Below are positions 8,784 through 17,412 of a DNA stretch of 64,000 nucleotides, one piece after another (positions within the stretch are counted from its first letter, which is position 1; every line of letters starts with the position of its first letter). Position numbers and translations under genes: made by a program. The stretch lies in contig JACJYC010000004.1 in NCBI GenBank assembly GCA_020636325.1, positions 62,001 through 126,000 of the forward strand. The letters run 5' to 3'. The notes beneath the pieces were generated by a model. The model did no database searches. It was given only the letters and a program-made list of their open reading frames with translations, and was not told the origin of the DNA. This stretch comes from Lewinellaceae bacterium (GTDB lineage: Bacteria > Bacteroidota > Bacteroidia > Chitinophagales > Saprospiraceae).

Positions 8784-10022
8784 ATGGCTACTTTAAAATT
8801 GGGTTCCAGGGACGCCGGCGCGCCGGCCGTCGATAAAAATGCTTACTTTGGTCTTTTCCACGAGGTTTTGTCGAGCGACCTTAAGCTCAAACGCAAATTC
8901 AGGGATGAAGCCAACAACGTCTGGCGGGATTTCCAGGATTTGCCCGGTACGAATGTTACCGATCTGCAACAATTCCTGCACGAAGCCGGATTCCTCGCCG
9001 CCATCACCGAGCCGGGCTTTTACGGTTATGTGACCGGTGCGGCCGTAAGGTTATTCCAGGAATATGTCCGTTCGGTGGAAGGGGATGGCTCGATCGGAAC
9101 ACCCGACGGCGTTGCCGGTTCGAATACCCTGAAGCATGTTGAACGATGGAAATCCGGCGGGTTGAAAAGCGAGTACGCCTCATTTTCGGCGGCCGCACCA
9201 AGTATGGAGTACCAGGTCTGGATGAACATGCTGAAAAATGCGAAGGCCCACTTCATTGCCAATGCCAGTCCGGTACTCCAGCTCCGGGAGGTATTTGCCG
9301 CGCCGACCGATACGCTCCGATTGGCCGACTGGAACACGGATCCCAATGAAATCCACCTCATCGGGATCCGCCGAAACCAGGATCAGAAGGTCGGTGCCAA
9401 CGAAATCCGGGAAAACGATGATCTGTTCGTTTTACTGTTCAACGGCATGGTGTTCAAGTTCTGGGGATCGACGGACGCCAACCCGCATTTGGCCCATAAG
9501 GATCGAAAGGATGAAGCCTACCTGATGGAAGGGCAGCACCGCTATCGGTTCGGCTGGCACAAGATCAGCGACGGCGGCCGGGTATACCGGGCATTGAGGC
9601 CCTCTGGCCCCGGAGTCCTGGTTTTCCGTGATCGCGACGGCGCCAACGCCTTGACGGAAGAAAATATCGGCAAAGGCATTGACGCCAAAGCCAACCAGGA
9701 GATTAACATCCACTGGTCGGGCAAGGGCGACAGCAATTTCTCGGCCGGTTGCCAGGTCATAGCCGGCAAAAGCTATATCAACCACCGCGGCGAACTGATC
9801 GACTGTTCCGGATTCGCCGCTTCTACTTATGAGGAATTGAAGACCAAGACCCGCGGCGCCTACAATTTTATGGCCGATCTGGTGCTGGCCCTCTCCGGTG
9901 CGGGCGTCAACAAGGTCTATTACACCCTCGGACGGGATGAAACCCTGGACCTGGAGCCGACTTTGGGCGCGGCTTTTGCGGAGAGGGCGGTGCAGCGGTT
10001 GAAGAAACTGGAGATTGATTGA
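8784..10022 (+). CDS. Peptidoglycan-binding domain protein with H...SxGC catalytic-like motif
   Basis: 412 residues with no signal peptide or membrane segment. Residues about 55-125 resemble a PG_binding_1 helical bundle (LQQFLHEAGFLA, then AAVRLFQEYV and GVAGSNTLKHVERW). The C-terminal half contains INIHWSGKGDSNFSAGCQVI. The spacing of His and SxGC recalls the HxG...SxGC signature of L,D-transpeptidase (YkuD) enzymes, but the rest of that fold is not obvious, so the catalytic assignment is tentative. The lack of a signal peptide suggests a cytosolic protein released by another route, such as lysis or an injection device. Leader control by a promoter/terminator pair upstream is possible. I do not recognise a named family beyond the N-terminal domain. 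Confidence 0.72.
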   Translation: MATLKLGSRDAGAPAVDKNAYFGLFHEVLSSDLKLKRKFRDEANNVWRDFQDLPGTNVTDLQQFLHEAGFLAAITEPGFYGYVTGAAVRLFQEYVRSVEGDGSIGTPDGVAGSNTLKHVERWKSGGLKSEYASFSAAAPSMEYQVWMNMLKNAKAHFIANASPVLQLREVFAAPTDTLRLADWNTDPNEIHLIGIRRNQDQKVGANEIRENDDLFVLLFNGMVFKFWGSTDANPHLAHKDRKDEAYLMEGQHRYRFGWHKISDGGRVYRALRPSGPGVLVFRDRDGANALTEENIGKGIDAKANQEINIHWSGKGDSNFSAGCQVIAGKSYINHRGELIDCSGFAASTYEELKTKTRGAYNFMADLVLALSGAGVNKVYYTLGRDETLDLEPTLGAAFAERAVQRLKKLEID

Positions 10023-10096
10023 TGAAAATAATATAACAAGCTGATAGATAGGTGTTTTTAGACCTCTCTTATTGATGAAAATCACCGGGTTTACGA

Positions 10097-10127
10097 TTTG
10101 ATCTTTGCGGGTTTTCCCGTAACTTTA
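10097..10127 (+). promoter_or_regulatory. Predicted promoter for the lipoprotein gene at 10144
   Basis: TTTG at 10097-10100 and TAACTTTA at 10120-10127 with a 19-bp spacer fit the Bacteroidota -33/-7 pattern apart from the last base. The start codon follows 16 bp later, so the 5' leader would be very short. Confidence 0.5.
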
Positions 10128-10143
10128 TAGGAAATCTCCTGTT

Positions 10144-11316
10144 ATGGGAAATGCTTCTGTGATCGGGTTTTTCAAGATCCTTCCGGTTGCAGTCTTGCTT
10201 ACCGCCTGTGGTCCTGCGCTTTATCTTCCCAATTCAATCAACGTACCCCTTCTGGAAAAAAAAGGCGATTTCAAACTGTCAACGGGTATCGTAGGGGCTA
10301 CCAGAGACTTTCAATGGGACCTCCAGGGGTCATATGCCGTAACCGACCACCTGGCGGTAATGGCGAATTCGAGCCGGCTGGATCATCCAATGGCTGATTT
10401 GAAAACCTATAATCATTACCTTGACGGAGGCCTCGGCGGATATTTTTCCAAGGCCCCCAACAAATACGGAGTGAACGTGTTCAGGGGAGAATTATTTGTC
10501 GGATATGGAAAAGGACGAGCCCAGTATGTGGAAAAAAACGGAAATTACGCCTTCGGAGACTTTGACAAGTTTTTTCTACAGCCCGGAATCGGTGTAAGGA
10601 CCAGGAATTTTGACATTTCATTGGCTGCCCGGTTTTCAAATGTCGAATTCAAGGATTATGGGAAATTTGAAAATGACCATCTTTCAACCGGTGGATCCTT
10701 CGGTTTCGGTAATTCTGAATCCGTGTTGACGGTGGGGTTTGGCCATAAGCGGGTGAAATTTCATATCCAGATCGGCACGGGCGGGGCAACCGGCAATGTT
10801 GGAAGTTATCGCAAAGTGACTCGTGATTTCGGCGGAGGCCATTTTAATTATGGAATCAGTTACAGTCCTTGGCGGGAACCGCTGGTTCCAAGTCCACAGG
10901 TCGTTTTCACCATGGGGCCAGAAGAGACGGGGGATTCGCTCAGTGATCACAATAAAGAATTAATCATTAAAAAAGTAAATCCAAAAATCCGGATTCCGTT
11001 GTTAACAATAACCACCGGATCCAAGGATATTGCTGTTTGTCTGAGTACCGTCGAACCTATGGACAGTGTAAGACTCGGCATCCTTTTTAAGGGCGGATAT
11101 CTGGCACAAAATCTGAATCTGGACAATGACCCCGCCTGCTTTGAATTGTCCGTAATCCCTGATGAGGAAAACCTGTTTTATATTCTGGCCGTTTCCGAAC
11201 GGAATAACATACCCAAAACGCTCGAGATTACAGTCCGTGAACGAGAGAAGGTTAAAAAATTTTTCCTTTCCGTAAAAACAGGAAGAGTCGAGATCGTCAA
11301 GTTTAAAACCTCCTGA
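10144..11316 (+). CDS. Outer-membrane-associated lipoprotein of unknown function, paralogue 1
   Basis: 390 residues with a lipobox signal (AVLLTAC, Cys about 22). The body is rich in alternating beta strands (WDLQGSYAVTDHLAVMAN, FLQPGIGVRTRNFDISLAARFS), like a small outer-membrane barrel or beta-sandwich. The C-terminal 110 residues form a separate region with a conserved Cys pair (VCLS and ACFEL). It is clearly homologous along its length to the 390-residue protein at 12935; shared blocks are LYLPNS/LYIPNT, LLEKK.DFK, LQGSYAV.DHLAVMAN and LAQNL.L. No known function. The two copies flank an amidohydrolase gene on the opposite strand. Confidence 0.85.
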   Translation: MGNASVIGFFKILPVAVLLTACGPALYLPNSINVPLLEKKGDFKLSTGIVGATRDFQWDLQGSYAVTDHLAVMANSSRLDHPMADLKTYNHYLDGGLGGYFSKAPNKYGVNVFRGELFVGYGKGRAQYVEKNGNYAFGDFDKFFLQPGIGVRTRNFDISLAARFSNVEFKDYGKFENDHLSTGGSFGFGNSESVLTVGFGHKRVKFHIQIGTGGATGNVGSYRKVTRDFGGGHFNYGISYSPWREPLVPSPQVVFTMGPEETGDSLSDHNKELIIKKVNPKIRIPLLTITTGSKDIAVCLSTVEPMDSVRLGILFKGGYLAQNLNLDNDPACFELSVIPDEENLFYILAVSERNNIPKTLEITVREREKVKKFFLSVKTGRVEIVKFKTS

Positions 11317-11354
11317 CCGTTTCCCAGTATCCACCACGCCTCAGCGGGGCAGCA

Positions 11355-12605
11355 TCAAAAAAAAACAATCCCCCCCTTCACCACCATCTCCACCTTCCGC
11401 AGCGCCCGGATATCTCTGTCCGGCTGCCCGTCCACGACAACCAGGTCGGCCAGCAGCCCGGTTCTGATCCGCCCGATCCGGTCGCCCCAGCCGAATACAT
11501 CGGCGTTGACACTGGTAACCGACCGCAGGACGTCTGCCGCCGGCATGCCGTAATCCGCCATCATTTCCAGTTCGCGGGCATTGTCGCCGTGGGCAAAGAC
11601 GCCGACATCACCGCCGGCGCAAATGACCACACCGGCTGCCAATGCGGCTTTGAAGCTCTTCTTCTTCTGGATGATCCGGTCCGGGTCCGGATCCGTGCCC
11701 TTCTTCCAACCGCGGTATTGGAGGATAGCGTCGCCGGCCGCCAGGGTAGGACAGAGGGCTGCGCCTTTTTCGGCCATAAGCCGGAAGACTTCCTCGGTGC
11801 CGCCGTCGCCGTGTTCGATGGTCCTTACGCCCGCCAGGATGGCCCGGCGCATGCCCTCGGAAGTAGAAGCATGGGCCACCACAGGCCGGCCGCTGCTCGC
11901 TGCTGTCTCTACAATGGCCTTCAGTTCTTCAATGGAAAAAGTGGGCATGGCAGCGCCGTCGAGCCCCCAGCGGTAATCTGCATATACCTTTACCACGTCC
12001 ACACCCTTGCCGATCTGTTCGCGGGTGAGCCGGGTAAGCCCTTCGACCCCGTCACCCTCATCGGCGCCGATGGGGGTATCCACGTGGTCGGCAAAGCCTT
12101 TCGGCCCATAGCTGCCGGTAGCGACAATGGCAGGGCCGGCCACCAGCATTCTAGGCCCCGGGATCACGCCCTTTTCAATGGCATCCCTGATGCCCACATC
12201 GGCATAACCGGCGCCTTCGGTACCCAGGTCGCGCACGGTGGTGAAACCGGCTGCCAGGGTTTTTCGCGCGTGTTCGCCGGCGCGCAATACGCGCTCGGCC
12301 CGGCTCTCCACCAGCACCTGATCATTCCAGGAGGTTTCGTTATAGGGGTGCAGCAACAGGTGGGAATGCCCCTCGATCAGGCCGGGCAGCAAGGTTTTGC
12401 CCGGTAACTCCCGGATCACGGCCTTTTTCGCTGCCGCATGTTGCCCCATTGGACCGGCATACTCGATTCGGTCGCCAGTCACGATTACTTCCCAGTTTTC
12501 ATGTACGGTTTCCCCGTCAAATACCCAGGACGGGCGGAAAACCAGACTTTGAGCCGGTAGAAAAAAAGGCGCTGAAAAAAGGAAGAGCAAGTGTAGTTTT
12601 TTCAT
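11355..12605 (-). CDS. Secreted metal-dependent amidohydrolase (imidazolonepropionase/prolidase-like)
   Basis: 416 residues from ATG 12605, which gives a clean Sec signal peptide (MKKLHLLFLFSAPFFLPAQS); a longer frame to 12626 is less likely. Amidohydrolase superfamily motifs are present: LLPGLIEGHSHLLLHP (first metal ligands), GFTTVRDLG, VDVVKVYADY where the carboxylated Lys lies, VVAHAST, IEHGDGG, and the C-terminal CAGGDVGVFAHGDN with the catalytic Asp. It ends with a typical VDG/VVKGG beta-sandwich strand. Members of this group cleave cyclic amides or Xaa-Pro-like dipeptides; the substrate here is unknown. It is convergent with the lipoprotein at 10144, with only about 40 bp between stops. 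Confidence 0.88.
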   Translation of the reverse strand: MKKLHLLFLFSAPFFLPAQSLVFRPSWVFDGETVHENWEVIVTGDRIEYAGPMGQHAAAKKAVIRELPGKTLLPGLIEGHSHLLLHPYNETSWNDQVLVESRAERVLRAGEHARKTLAAGFTTVRDLGTEGAGYADVGIRDAIEKGVIPGPRMLVAGPAIVATGSYGPKGFADHVDTPIGADEGDGVEGLTRLTREQIGKGVDVVKVYADYRWGLDGAAMPTFSIEELKAIVETAASSGRPVVAHASTSEGMRRAILAGVRTIEHGDGGTEEVFRLMAEKGAALCPTLAAGDAILQYRGWKKGTDPDPDRIIQKKKSFKAALAAGVVICAGGDVGVFAHGDNARELEMMADYGMPAADVLRSVTSVNADVFGWGDRIGRIRTGLLADLVVVDGQPDRDIRALRKVEMVVKGGIVFF

Positions 12606-12637
12606 AACCTGATAATTGGTGTTCAAACAGGATTAAA

Positions 12638-12673
12638 CCCGATTTCGTAACGCCCGCAGCGGCACTACGGCGG
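12638..12673 (-). repeat. Dispersed hairpin repeat, family B, copy 3 (divergent)
   Basis: A 36-bp sequence beginning CCCGATTTCGTAACGCCCGC. It matches copies at 45565-45600 and 48113-48148 with several substitutions. The family folds as CCGAC / GTCGG plus ACGCC / GGCGT stems. Here it lies 32 bp upstream of the amidohydrolase start, in the 329-bp divergent gap 12606-12934. The strand is nominal. Confidence 0.65.
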
Positions 12674-12740
12674 GCGGAGCAAACAACAATAATAAGCTTA
12701 CCACTCCCTGCGTCCATTCCTGGTCCGCCAATCTGCCGCA

Positions 12741-12849
12741 TCCTCAATTCCTCAGTTCCTCAATTCCTCAGCTCCTCAATTCCTCAGTTCCTCAATTCCT
12801 CAGTTCCTCAGTTCCTCAGTTCCTCAATTCCTCAATTCCTCAGTTCCTC
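12741..12849 (+). repeat. Pyrimidine-rich 8-bp minisatellite
   Basis: Tandem copies of TTCCTCAG/TTCCTCAA with small variations. A hairpin-prone stretch (GACCGCCGTAGCTC...GAGCGAAGGAGG, 12853-12882) follows. The repeat fills most of the divergent gap between the amidohydrolase and the second lipoprotein gene. The only other signal there is a weak -7-like TATCTTCG near 12909. Confidence 0.9.
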
Positions 12850-12934
12850 CCCCGACCGCCGTAGCTCATCAAGAGCGAAGGAGGTAATTCCTCACCCCAA
12901 TAACCCCTATCTTCGCAAATATAAAACAACGCCG

Positions 12935-14107
12935 ATGAATAAGAATACTGCTATCATCACCATCCTGGCCACCCTGGTCATCCTGCTTTCCGGGGCTTGC
13001 GGCACTACCCTGTACATCCCGAATACCGTCAATACGCCGTTGCTGGAAAAGAAAAACGACTTCAAGGTGGTCAACGGGTTTGTCTCCAATGCACCGGAGA
13101 TAGACTACGATTTACAGGGCAGTTATGCTGTTTCCGACCACCTGGCGGTCATGGCCAATTTCAATTTCATGAACTCATCGATCGAAGAAAGGGAAAACCA
13201 CCACAACCTGGTGGAAGGCGGGGTAGGGGCCTATGCCTCCTTCTGGCCCAACCGGCGCGGCGTGCATGTCGGCCGTCTGGAGCTCTTCGGCGGAATCGGC
13301 CAGGGCTGGGCCCGCGATCAGGAGAATGCGCTCAACCTGTTCACGGGGGCATACCAGCGGTACTTCCTTCAACCGGGATTCGGCATCCGGACCCGTATCC
13401 TCGACTTTACCCTGGGCGGCCGGCTGTCAAAGGTCCATTTTTCCAGGTTTCGGCAAACCAGCGGCGGCCAGTTATTTCCCGAAAGGAATTTCGGCTTCGG
13501 CACGTATGAACCCGTATTCACGGTCGCATTGGGTTTCAAGCAGGTGAGGTTTTATATGCAATTCGGCGATATCCGGGCAATCGTCAACGCGGACAATTAT
13601 CACGCCGTCAACGAAGACGGCCTGGATGCCCATTTCAATTTCGGGTTCATCCTGTGCCCCTGGAAAGAAGGCCCGCTGATCGACCGGCCCATCGAATTCA
13701 CGGAGGCTGATTATCGGCGGCAGGAAGTCGAAAGGGATAAGGACGCGCCATACCAGGAACCCCGCGACCAGGACGGCGAAATCCGGCAGGCGCTCATCGT
13801 ACCGGCGACCGCTTCAGCCATATCGGTTTGTTTAAGCGACGCAGGCGATCCGGATCAGGACATCGTCAACGTCAGCTTTCAGGGCGCCTACCTGGCCCAG
13901 AACCTGGAATTGACCAAAACTCCCGCCTGTTTTGATCTGGCGCTGAACCAGGGGGAAGACAACCTCCTGTACGTAGAAGCCCTCACGGATGGCAAATCGA
14001 AGCCCAATACCGTTCAGATCATCGTCAGGGAAGGCAAAAAGGAACGCACCTTCTATATCCGGACGGATGTAGGCAAAGTGGAAGAGGTGGTCTTCAGGAG
14101 CCGGTAA
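12935..14107 (+). CDS. Outer-membrane-associated lipoprotein of unknown function, paralogue 2
   Basis: 390 residues, the same length as its paralogue at 10144. A Sec signal ends at a lipobox (LLSGAC, Cys about 23). The central region is beta-rich (DYDLQGSYAVSDHLAVMANF, FLQPGFGIRTRILDFTLGGRLS), consistent with a barrel. The C-terminal region repeats the paralogue's ISVCLS...ACFDLAL pattern, FQGAYLAQNLEL and a terminal REGKKERTFYIRTDVGKVE beta hairpin. Residues 255-280 are charged and differ most between the copies. The function is unknown. It converges on the GH13 gene with a gap of only about 10 bp. Confidence 0.85.
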   Translation: MNKNTAIITILATLVILLSGACGTTLYIPNTVNTPLLEKKNDFKVVNGFVSNAPEIDYDLQGSYAVSDHLAVMANFNFMNSSIEERENHHNLVEGGVGAYASFWPNRRGVHVGRLELFGGIGQGWARDQENALNLFTGAYQRYFLQPGFGIRTRILDFTLGGRLSKVHFSRFRQTSGGQLFPERNFGFGTYEPVFTVALGFKQVRFYMQFGDIRAIVNADNYHAVNEDGLDAHFNFGFILCPWKEGPLIDRPIEFTEADYRRQEVERDKDAPYQEPRDQDGEIRQALIVPATASAISVCLSDAGDPDQDIVNVSFQGAYLAQNLELTKTPACFDLALNQGEDNLLYVEALTDGKSKPNTVQIIVREGKKERTFYIRTDVGKVEEVVFRSR

Positions 14108-14117
14108 AACAGGTGAT

Positions 14118-17100
14118 TTACTTCCCGACAACCAATTGCCCGATCTCGACTTTATTCCCTACCCATAACTGCACCACATAAACCCCGGGAACCACCTTTT
14201 CGCTCCAGGTGATCCGGTGCTCGCCGCCGGGCAGCTTACCGCTCAACGGGACATCGGTCAATTGGCCGTTGATGTTGTAGATCTCGATCCGCGTTTCGCC
14301 GGCCACAGGCAGGCTGAACCGGATATTAACCGGGCCGGAAGCCGGGTTGGGCGCCATTTGAAGCCCGAAAAAATCCCGTACCACTTCGGTTGTGCCGACA
14401 TACCCGCCCGGCGGAGCGTCGAGGCGGACGTTGGTATACAGGCGGTATTCACCCGGGGCGAAATTCAGGGCCAGGGCAGTATTTTCCACCATTAGGCTGT
14501 CGCCGGTGAAGTATTCGTACCACCAACCGGTTTCGGGGAAAGCAGAGGTGATATTGGCTGCGGTTACCCCGAAATTACCCTGGATGGCCACTTCCATGTC
14601 GTTGGAATGCAGGAAGATCCGCTTGGTGGACGCGGAAAGGAACAGGTCGAAATCTTCTGTTTTGAATACCGGATAATGGGTTTTCAGGTAGATCAGCGAG
14701 CGCACGGTTTCAAACAACTTCCGGCGGCTCGGACTTTGATAATAATCCCAGCGAATGGGTTTGTTCGATAGTCGGCAATCGTTGCTGATGCTGCCGTCCT
14801 CGCAGGTGTTGATGGAATAGTCATATCCTAATTCACCGAACTGCCAGAGCATCTTGGGCCCCGGCAGCGGATAGAAAAAGGTCGCCGCCAATTCAGCACG
14901 ACGCAAACCGGTGATGAAGTCCTTGACGTTGTAATTGCCGGAGCTGTTACCGAAATTCTCGTTCTTGTACATCATCCGCTCTTCATCGTGGCTTTCCATA
15001 TAGGGGATGAGGTGCGGAAGCGTCCAACCCCGGGAGGTATAGGAAGATCCGGTGAGATCGCTGGCATAACCCAATGAACCTTCGAGGTACTGGTTCTGAA
15101 TGCCGCCCCCGCCCCACGACATCATGCCGTAGTTGATCAGTTCGGTCTCTTCGCTGTTTTCGGCAAAGTGTTCCAGGATCGTGTAAGCCGACGGATTGAC
15201 ATTCCAGATCACATCGGCGTAATGCTTCAGGATCGCGATCCGGGAAGCATCGTACTGCCCCCATGCACCGACATCGGTATTGAACTTCTGGGTGAAGCCC
15301 TTGGACAGGTCGAAGCGGAAGCCGTCCACCCGGAATTCTTCCAGCCAGTATTCCAGGATCTGGTCGACATAGCGTTTGGTGGCCGGGCTTTCGTGGTTGA
15401 AGTCATACCCCACATTGAACGGGTGGCGCGCCGTCGGATTGAGCCACGGGTTGGCGGCCGTCGGCCGGAAATTGACCGGATCCCAGAACAGCTGTGCCAG
15501 CGGGCTCTGGCTGAAAGCGTGGTTGAACACAACGTCCAGGATAACGGCGATTCCCCGGGAATGGCATTCGTCAATAAAGGCTTTGAAATCGGGGATCGGG
15601 CCGTAGTACTTATCCAGCGCCTGGTGAAAACTCGGATTATACCCCCAGCTGAGGTTGCCCTCGAATTCGCTGACCGGCATAAGCTCAATGGCTGTAATCC
15701 CCAGCCGCTGCAGGTAATCCAGGGTATCTTTCAAGGTCTGATAGTCGTGGCGGCCGATGAAGTCGCGGATCAGCAATTCATAAATGACGAGGTCCTTTTT
15801 TTCCGGGGCCTGATAATCGTTGCTTTGCCATTCATACGGCGCAGCGCCGGGTTGGATCAGGGTGACAATGCCGGTGGTCTTGCCGGCGGGGTAGGGCGGC
15901 AGGTCCGGATAGGTAACCGCCGGTATATAAGGGTCCTGGTCCGGATCGAGGACGACCGTGCTGTGCGGATCGGCCACTTTGATGTTGCCGTCCACTAGAT
16001 ACTGGAAGGTATAGTTCCTGCCCGGTTCCAGCCCGTTCACCTGCAGCCAGTAAGTGGCGCCGTCATTGCCCTTTTTCATCACAAAATCTGCTTTGGGCTG
16101 CCAGTCGTTGAAGTCGCCGAGGACCATGGTCACCGCCTTGTTCGGGCAATGCAATTGCAGGAATACGCTCGTATCGCTGAGATAGGTGACCCCGTCCCGG
16201 TAGGTTTGCGGCGGGTTTTGGGTGCCCAGTTGGCTGGTACTGAGGTAAACCAGGCTCCGGGTCACCGTTTCGCCGTTATAGGTCGCTTCCAGGTCAATTT
16301 GATGAATAGCGCCGTTGGCGGTGAAATTAAAAGAAACCGTTGCCGAATTGCCTGCGGCGGCCACTTCAACCCCATTGTCCAACAGGCGCAGATCGGCTGG
16401 AATATAAGCCGTGCCCGCTACGGAGATCTGCTGCCCCGGATTGACGATCAGAAAATTGCCGGCGGGCTGCGAAAAGGCCGCTTTTAAGCTCGCCTGGTAG
16501 GTGAAGGAAGCCGTATCCGAGGCTGTTCCGTTGACAGCGATGAACTGAACGAGATGGCTGCCGGATTCGTCGGCGTAGATGTCGTGATTGAGGCTGGACG
16601 AATTGCTTGCCTGCGCAATCAACTCGCCGTTGTCGTACAGGAACAGGTTGGAGGCAATCGAGGCGGCGCCGTTCACCGGGATGGTTTGGCCCAGCGCCAC
16701 ATCCATGTTGGACCCCGACGGGCTCAACAGGTTGGTGGTCAGGCCGGTCCCTTCCGGGTACAGGTCGTAAAAAATGTCGGTATTGCCCGTGCCTTTGCCC
16801 TCTTTTGAGCCGTCAGCGTTGCGGAATACGAACGCCAGCTTCAGCGCGTCCTCTCCCTGCGGAATGCCGTAATAGGATCGCACGGAGGGCCCGATCACGT
16901 AGCTGTATTTGTTGGGCTGCCCGGCTACCGGCGTCATTTTCCAGGCTGCGTTGGCCTGACCCCAGGTGGTCACCACGTGTTTCCAGTCGCTCGTACCCGT
17001 ACTCTGGTTGGTGATCACGCCGGTATGGAGGTAAACGTCGCAATTGCAGTTGGCCAGGCCGCCGGCGCCTTGTGTGGCGTCAAAGTAAATGGTAACCTGA

Positions 17101-17201
17101 TCGTTTTGGGTGGGAAAAGTCGGATCCGTTGTCAGGATCTGGCCCCAAAGAGAAACGCTTGCTGCAAGGAACAGGCAGCAGTTCATTAGTCGCTTAAGCA
17201 T
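14118..17201 (-). CDS. Secreted GH13 alpha-amylase-family enzyme with T9SS sorting domain
   Basis: 1027 residues from ATG 17201, which gives a signal peptide (MLKRLMNCCLFLAASVSLWG); the upstream open frame reads through minisatellite DNA. Order: an N-terminal carbohydrate-module-like region (about 20-145, TIYFDATQGAGGL...DVYLHTG), two Ig-like segments, a CBM48-like segment (VTMVLGDFNDWQP), then the GH13 barrel. Catalytic motifs: VILDVVFNHAF, DGFRFDLSKGF (nucleophile Asp), ILEHFAEN (acid/base Glu) and MESHDEERMMY. The last 80 residues are a Por-secretion tail (MAPNPASGPVNIRF...GVYVVQLWVGNKVEIGQLVV), so export by the type IX system to the surface or medium is expected. The likely substrate is a starch or glycogen-type glucan. 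Confidence 0.93.
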   Translation of the reverse strand: MLKRLMNCCLFLAASVSLWGQILTTDPTFPTQNDQVTIYFDATQGAGGLANCNCDVYLHTGVITNQSTGTSDWKHVVTTWGQANAAWKMTPVAGQPNKYSYVIGPSVRSYYGIPQGEDALKLAFVFRNADGSKEGKGTGNTDIFYDLYPEGTGLTTNLLSPSGSNMDVALGQTIPVNGAASIASNLFLYDNGELIAQASNSSSLNHDIYADESGSHLVQFIAVNGTASDTASFTYQASLKAAFSQPAGNFLIVNPGQQISVAGTAYIPADLRLLDNGVEVAAAGNSATVSFNFTANGAIHQIDLEATYNGETVTRSLVYLSTSQLGTQNPPQTYRDGVTYLSDTSVFLQLHCPNKAVTMVLGDFNDWQPKADFVMKKGNDGATYWLQVNGLEPGRNYTFQYLVDGNIKVADPHSTVVLDPDQDPYIPAVTYPDLPPYPAGKTTGIVTLIQPGAAPYEWQSNDYQAPEKKDLVIYELLIRDFIGRHDYQTLKDTLDYLQRLGITAIELMPVSEFEGNLSWGYNPSFHQALDKYYGPIPDFKAFIDECHSRGIAVILDVVFNHAFSQSPLAQLFWDPVNFRPTAANPWLNPTARHPFNVGYDFNHESPATKRYVDQILEYWLEEFRVDGFRFDLSKGFTQKFNTDVGAWGQYDASRIAILKHYADVIWNVNPSAYTILEHFAENSEETELINYGMMSWGGGGIQNQYLEGSLGYASDLTGSSYTSRGWTLPHLIPYMESHDEERMMYKNENFGNSSGNYNVKDFITGLRRAELAATFFYPLPGPKMLWQFGELGYDYSINTCEDGSISNDCRLSNKPIRWDYYQSPSRRKLFETVRSLIYLKTHYPVFKTEDFDLFLSASTKRIFLHSNDMEVAIQGNFGVTAANITSAFPETGWWYEYFTGDSLMVENTALALNFAPGEYRLYTNVRLDAPPGGYVGTTEVVRDFFGLQMAPNPASGPVNIRFSLPVAGETRIEIYNINGQLTDVPLSGKLPGGEHRITWSEKVVPGVYVVQLWVGNKVEIGQLVVGK

Positions 17202-17310
17202 GGTGTTCTTTTTATTAATTCCAGTGTAAAAATACAAAATCAATCCAATGAATCGATTTGCCGATGGATCCGAATGATCCGATTCTGCAAACCAACTGAC
17301 GGATGCCCAA

Positions 17311-17412
17311 ATTCCAATCAATCCAATCAATCCAATCAATCGAAGAATCGAATCAATCGAGTCAATCGAGTCAATCGAATCAATCCAATCAATCCAATCA
17401 ATTGATTCAATT
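17311..17412 (-). repeat. GATT-type minisatellite after the TMTC-like gene stop
   Basis: Repeated 9-10 bp units of ATTGATTGG/ATTGATTCG read on the minus strand. The array begins at the stop codon of the gene at 17407-19359 and runs towards the GH13 gene's start. The rest of the 205-bp gap shows no clear signal. Confidence 0.88.
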
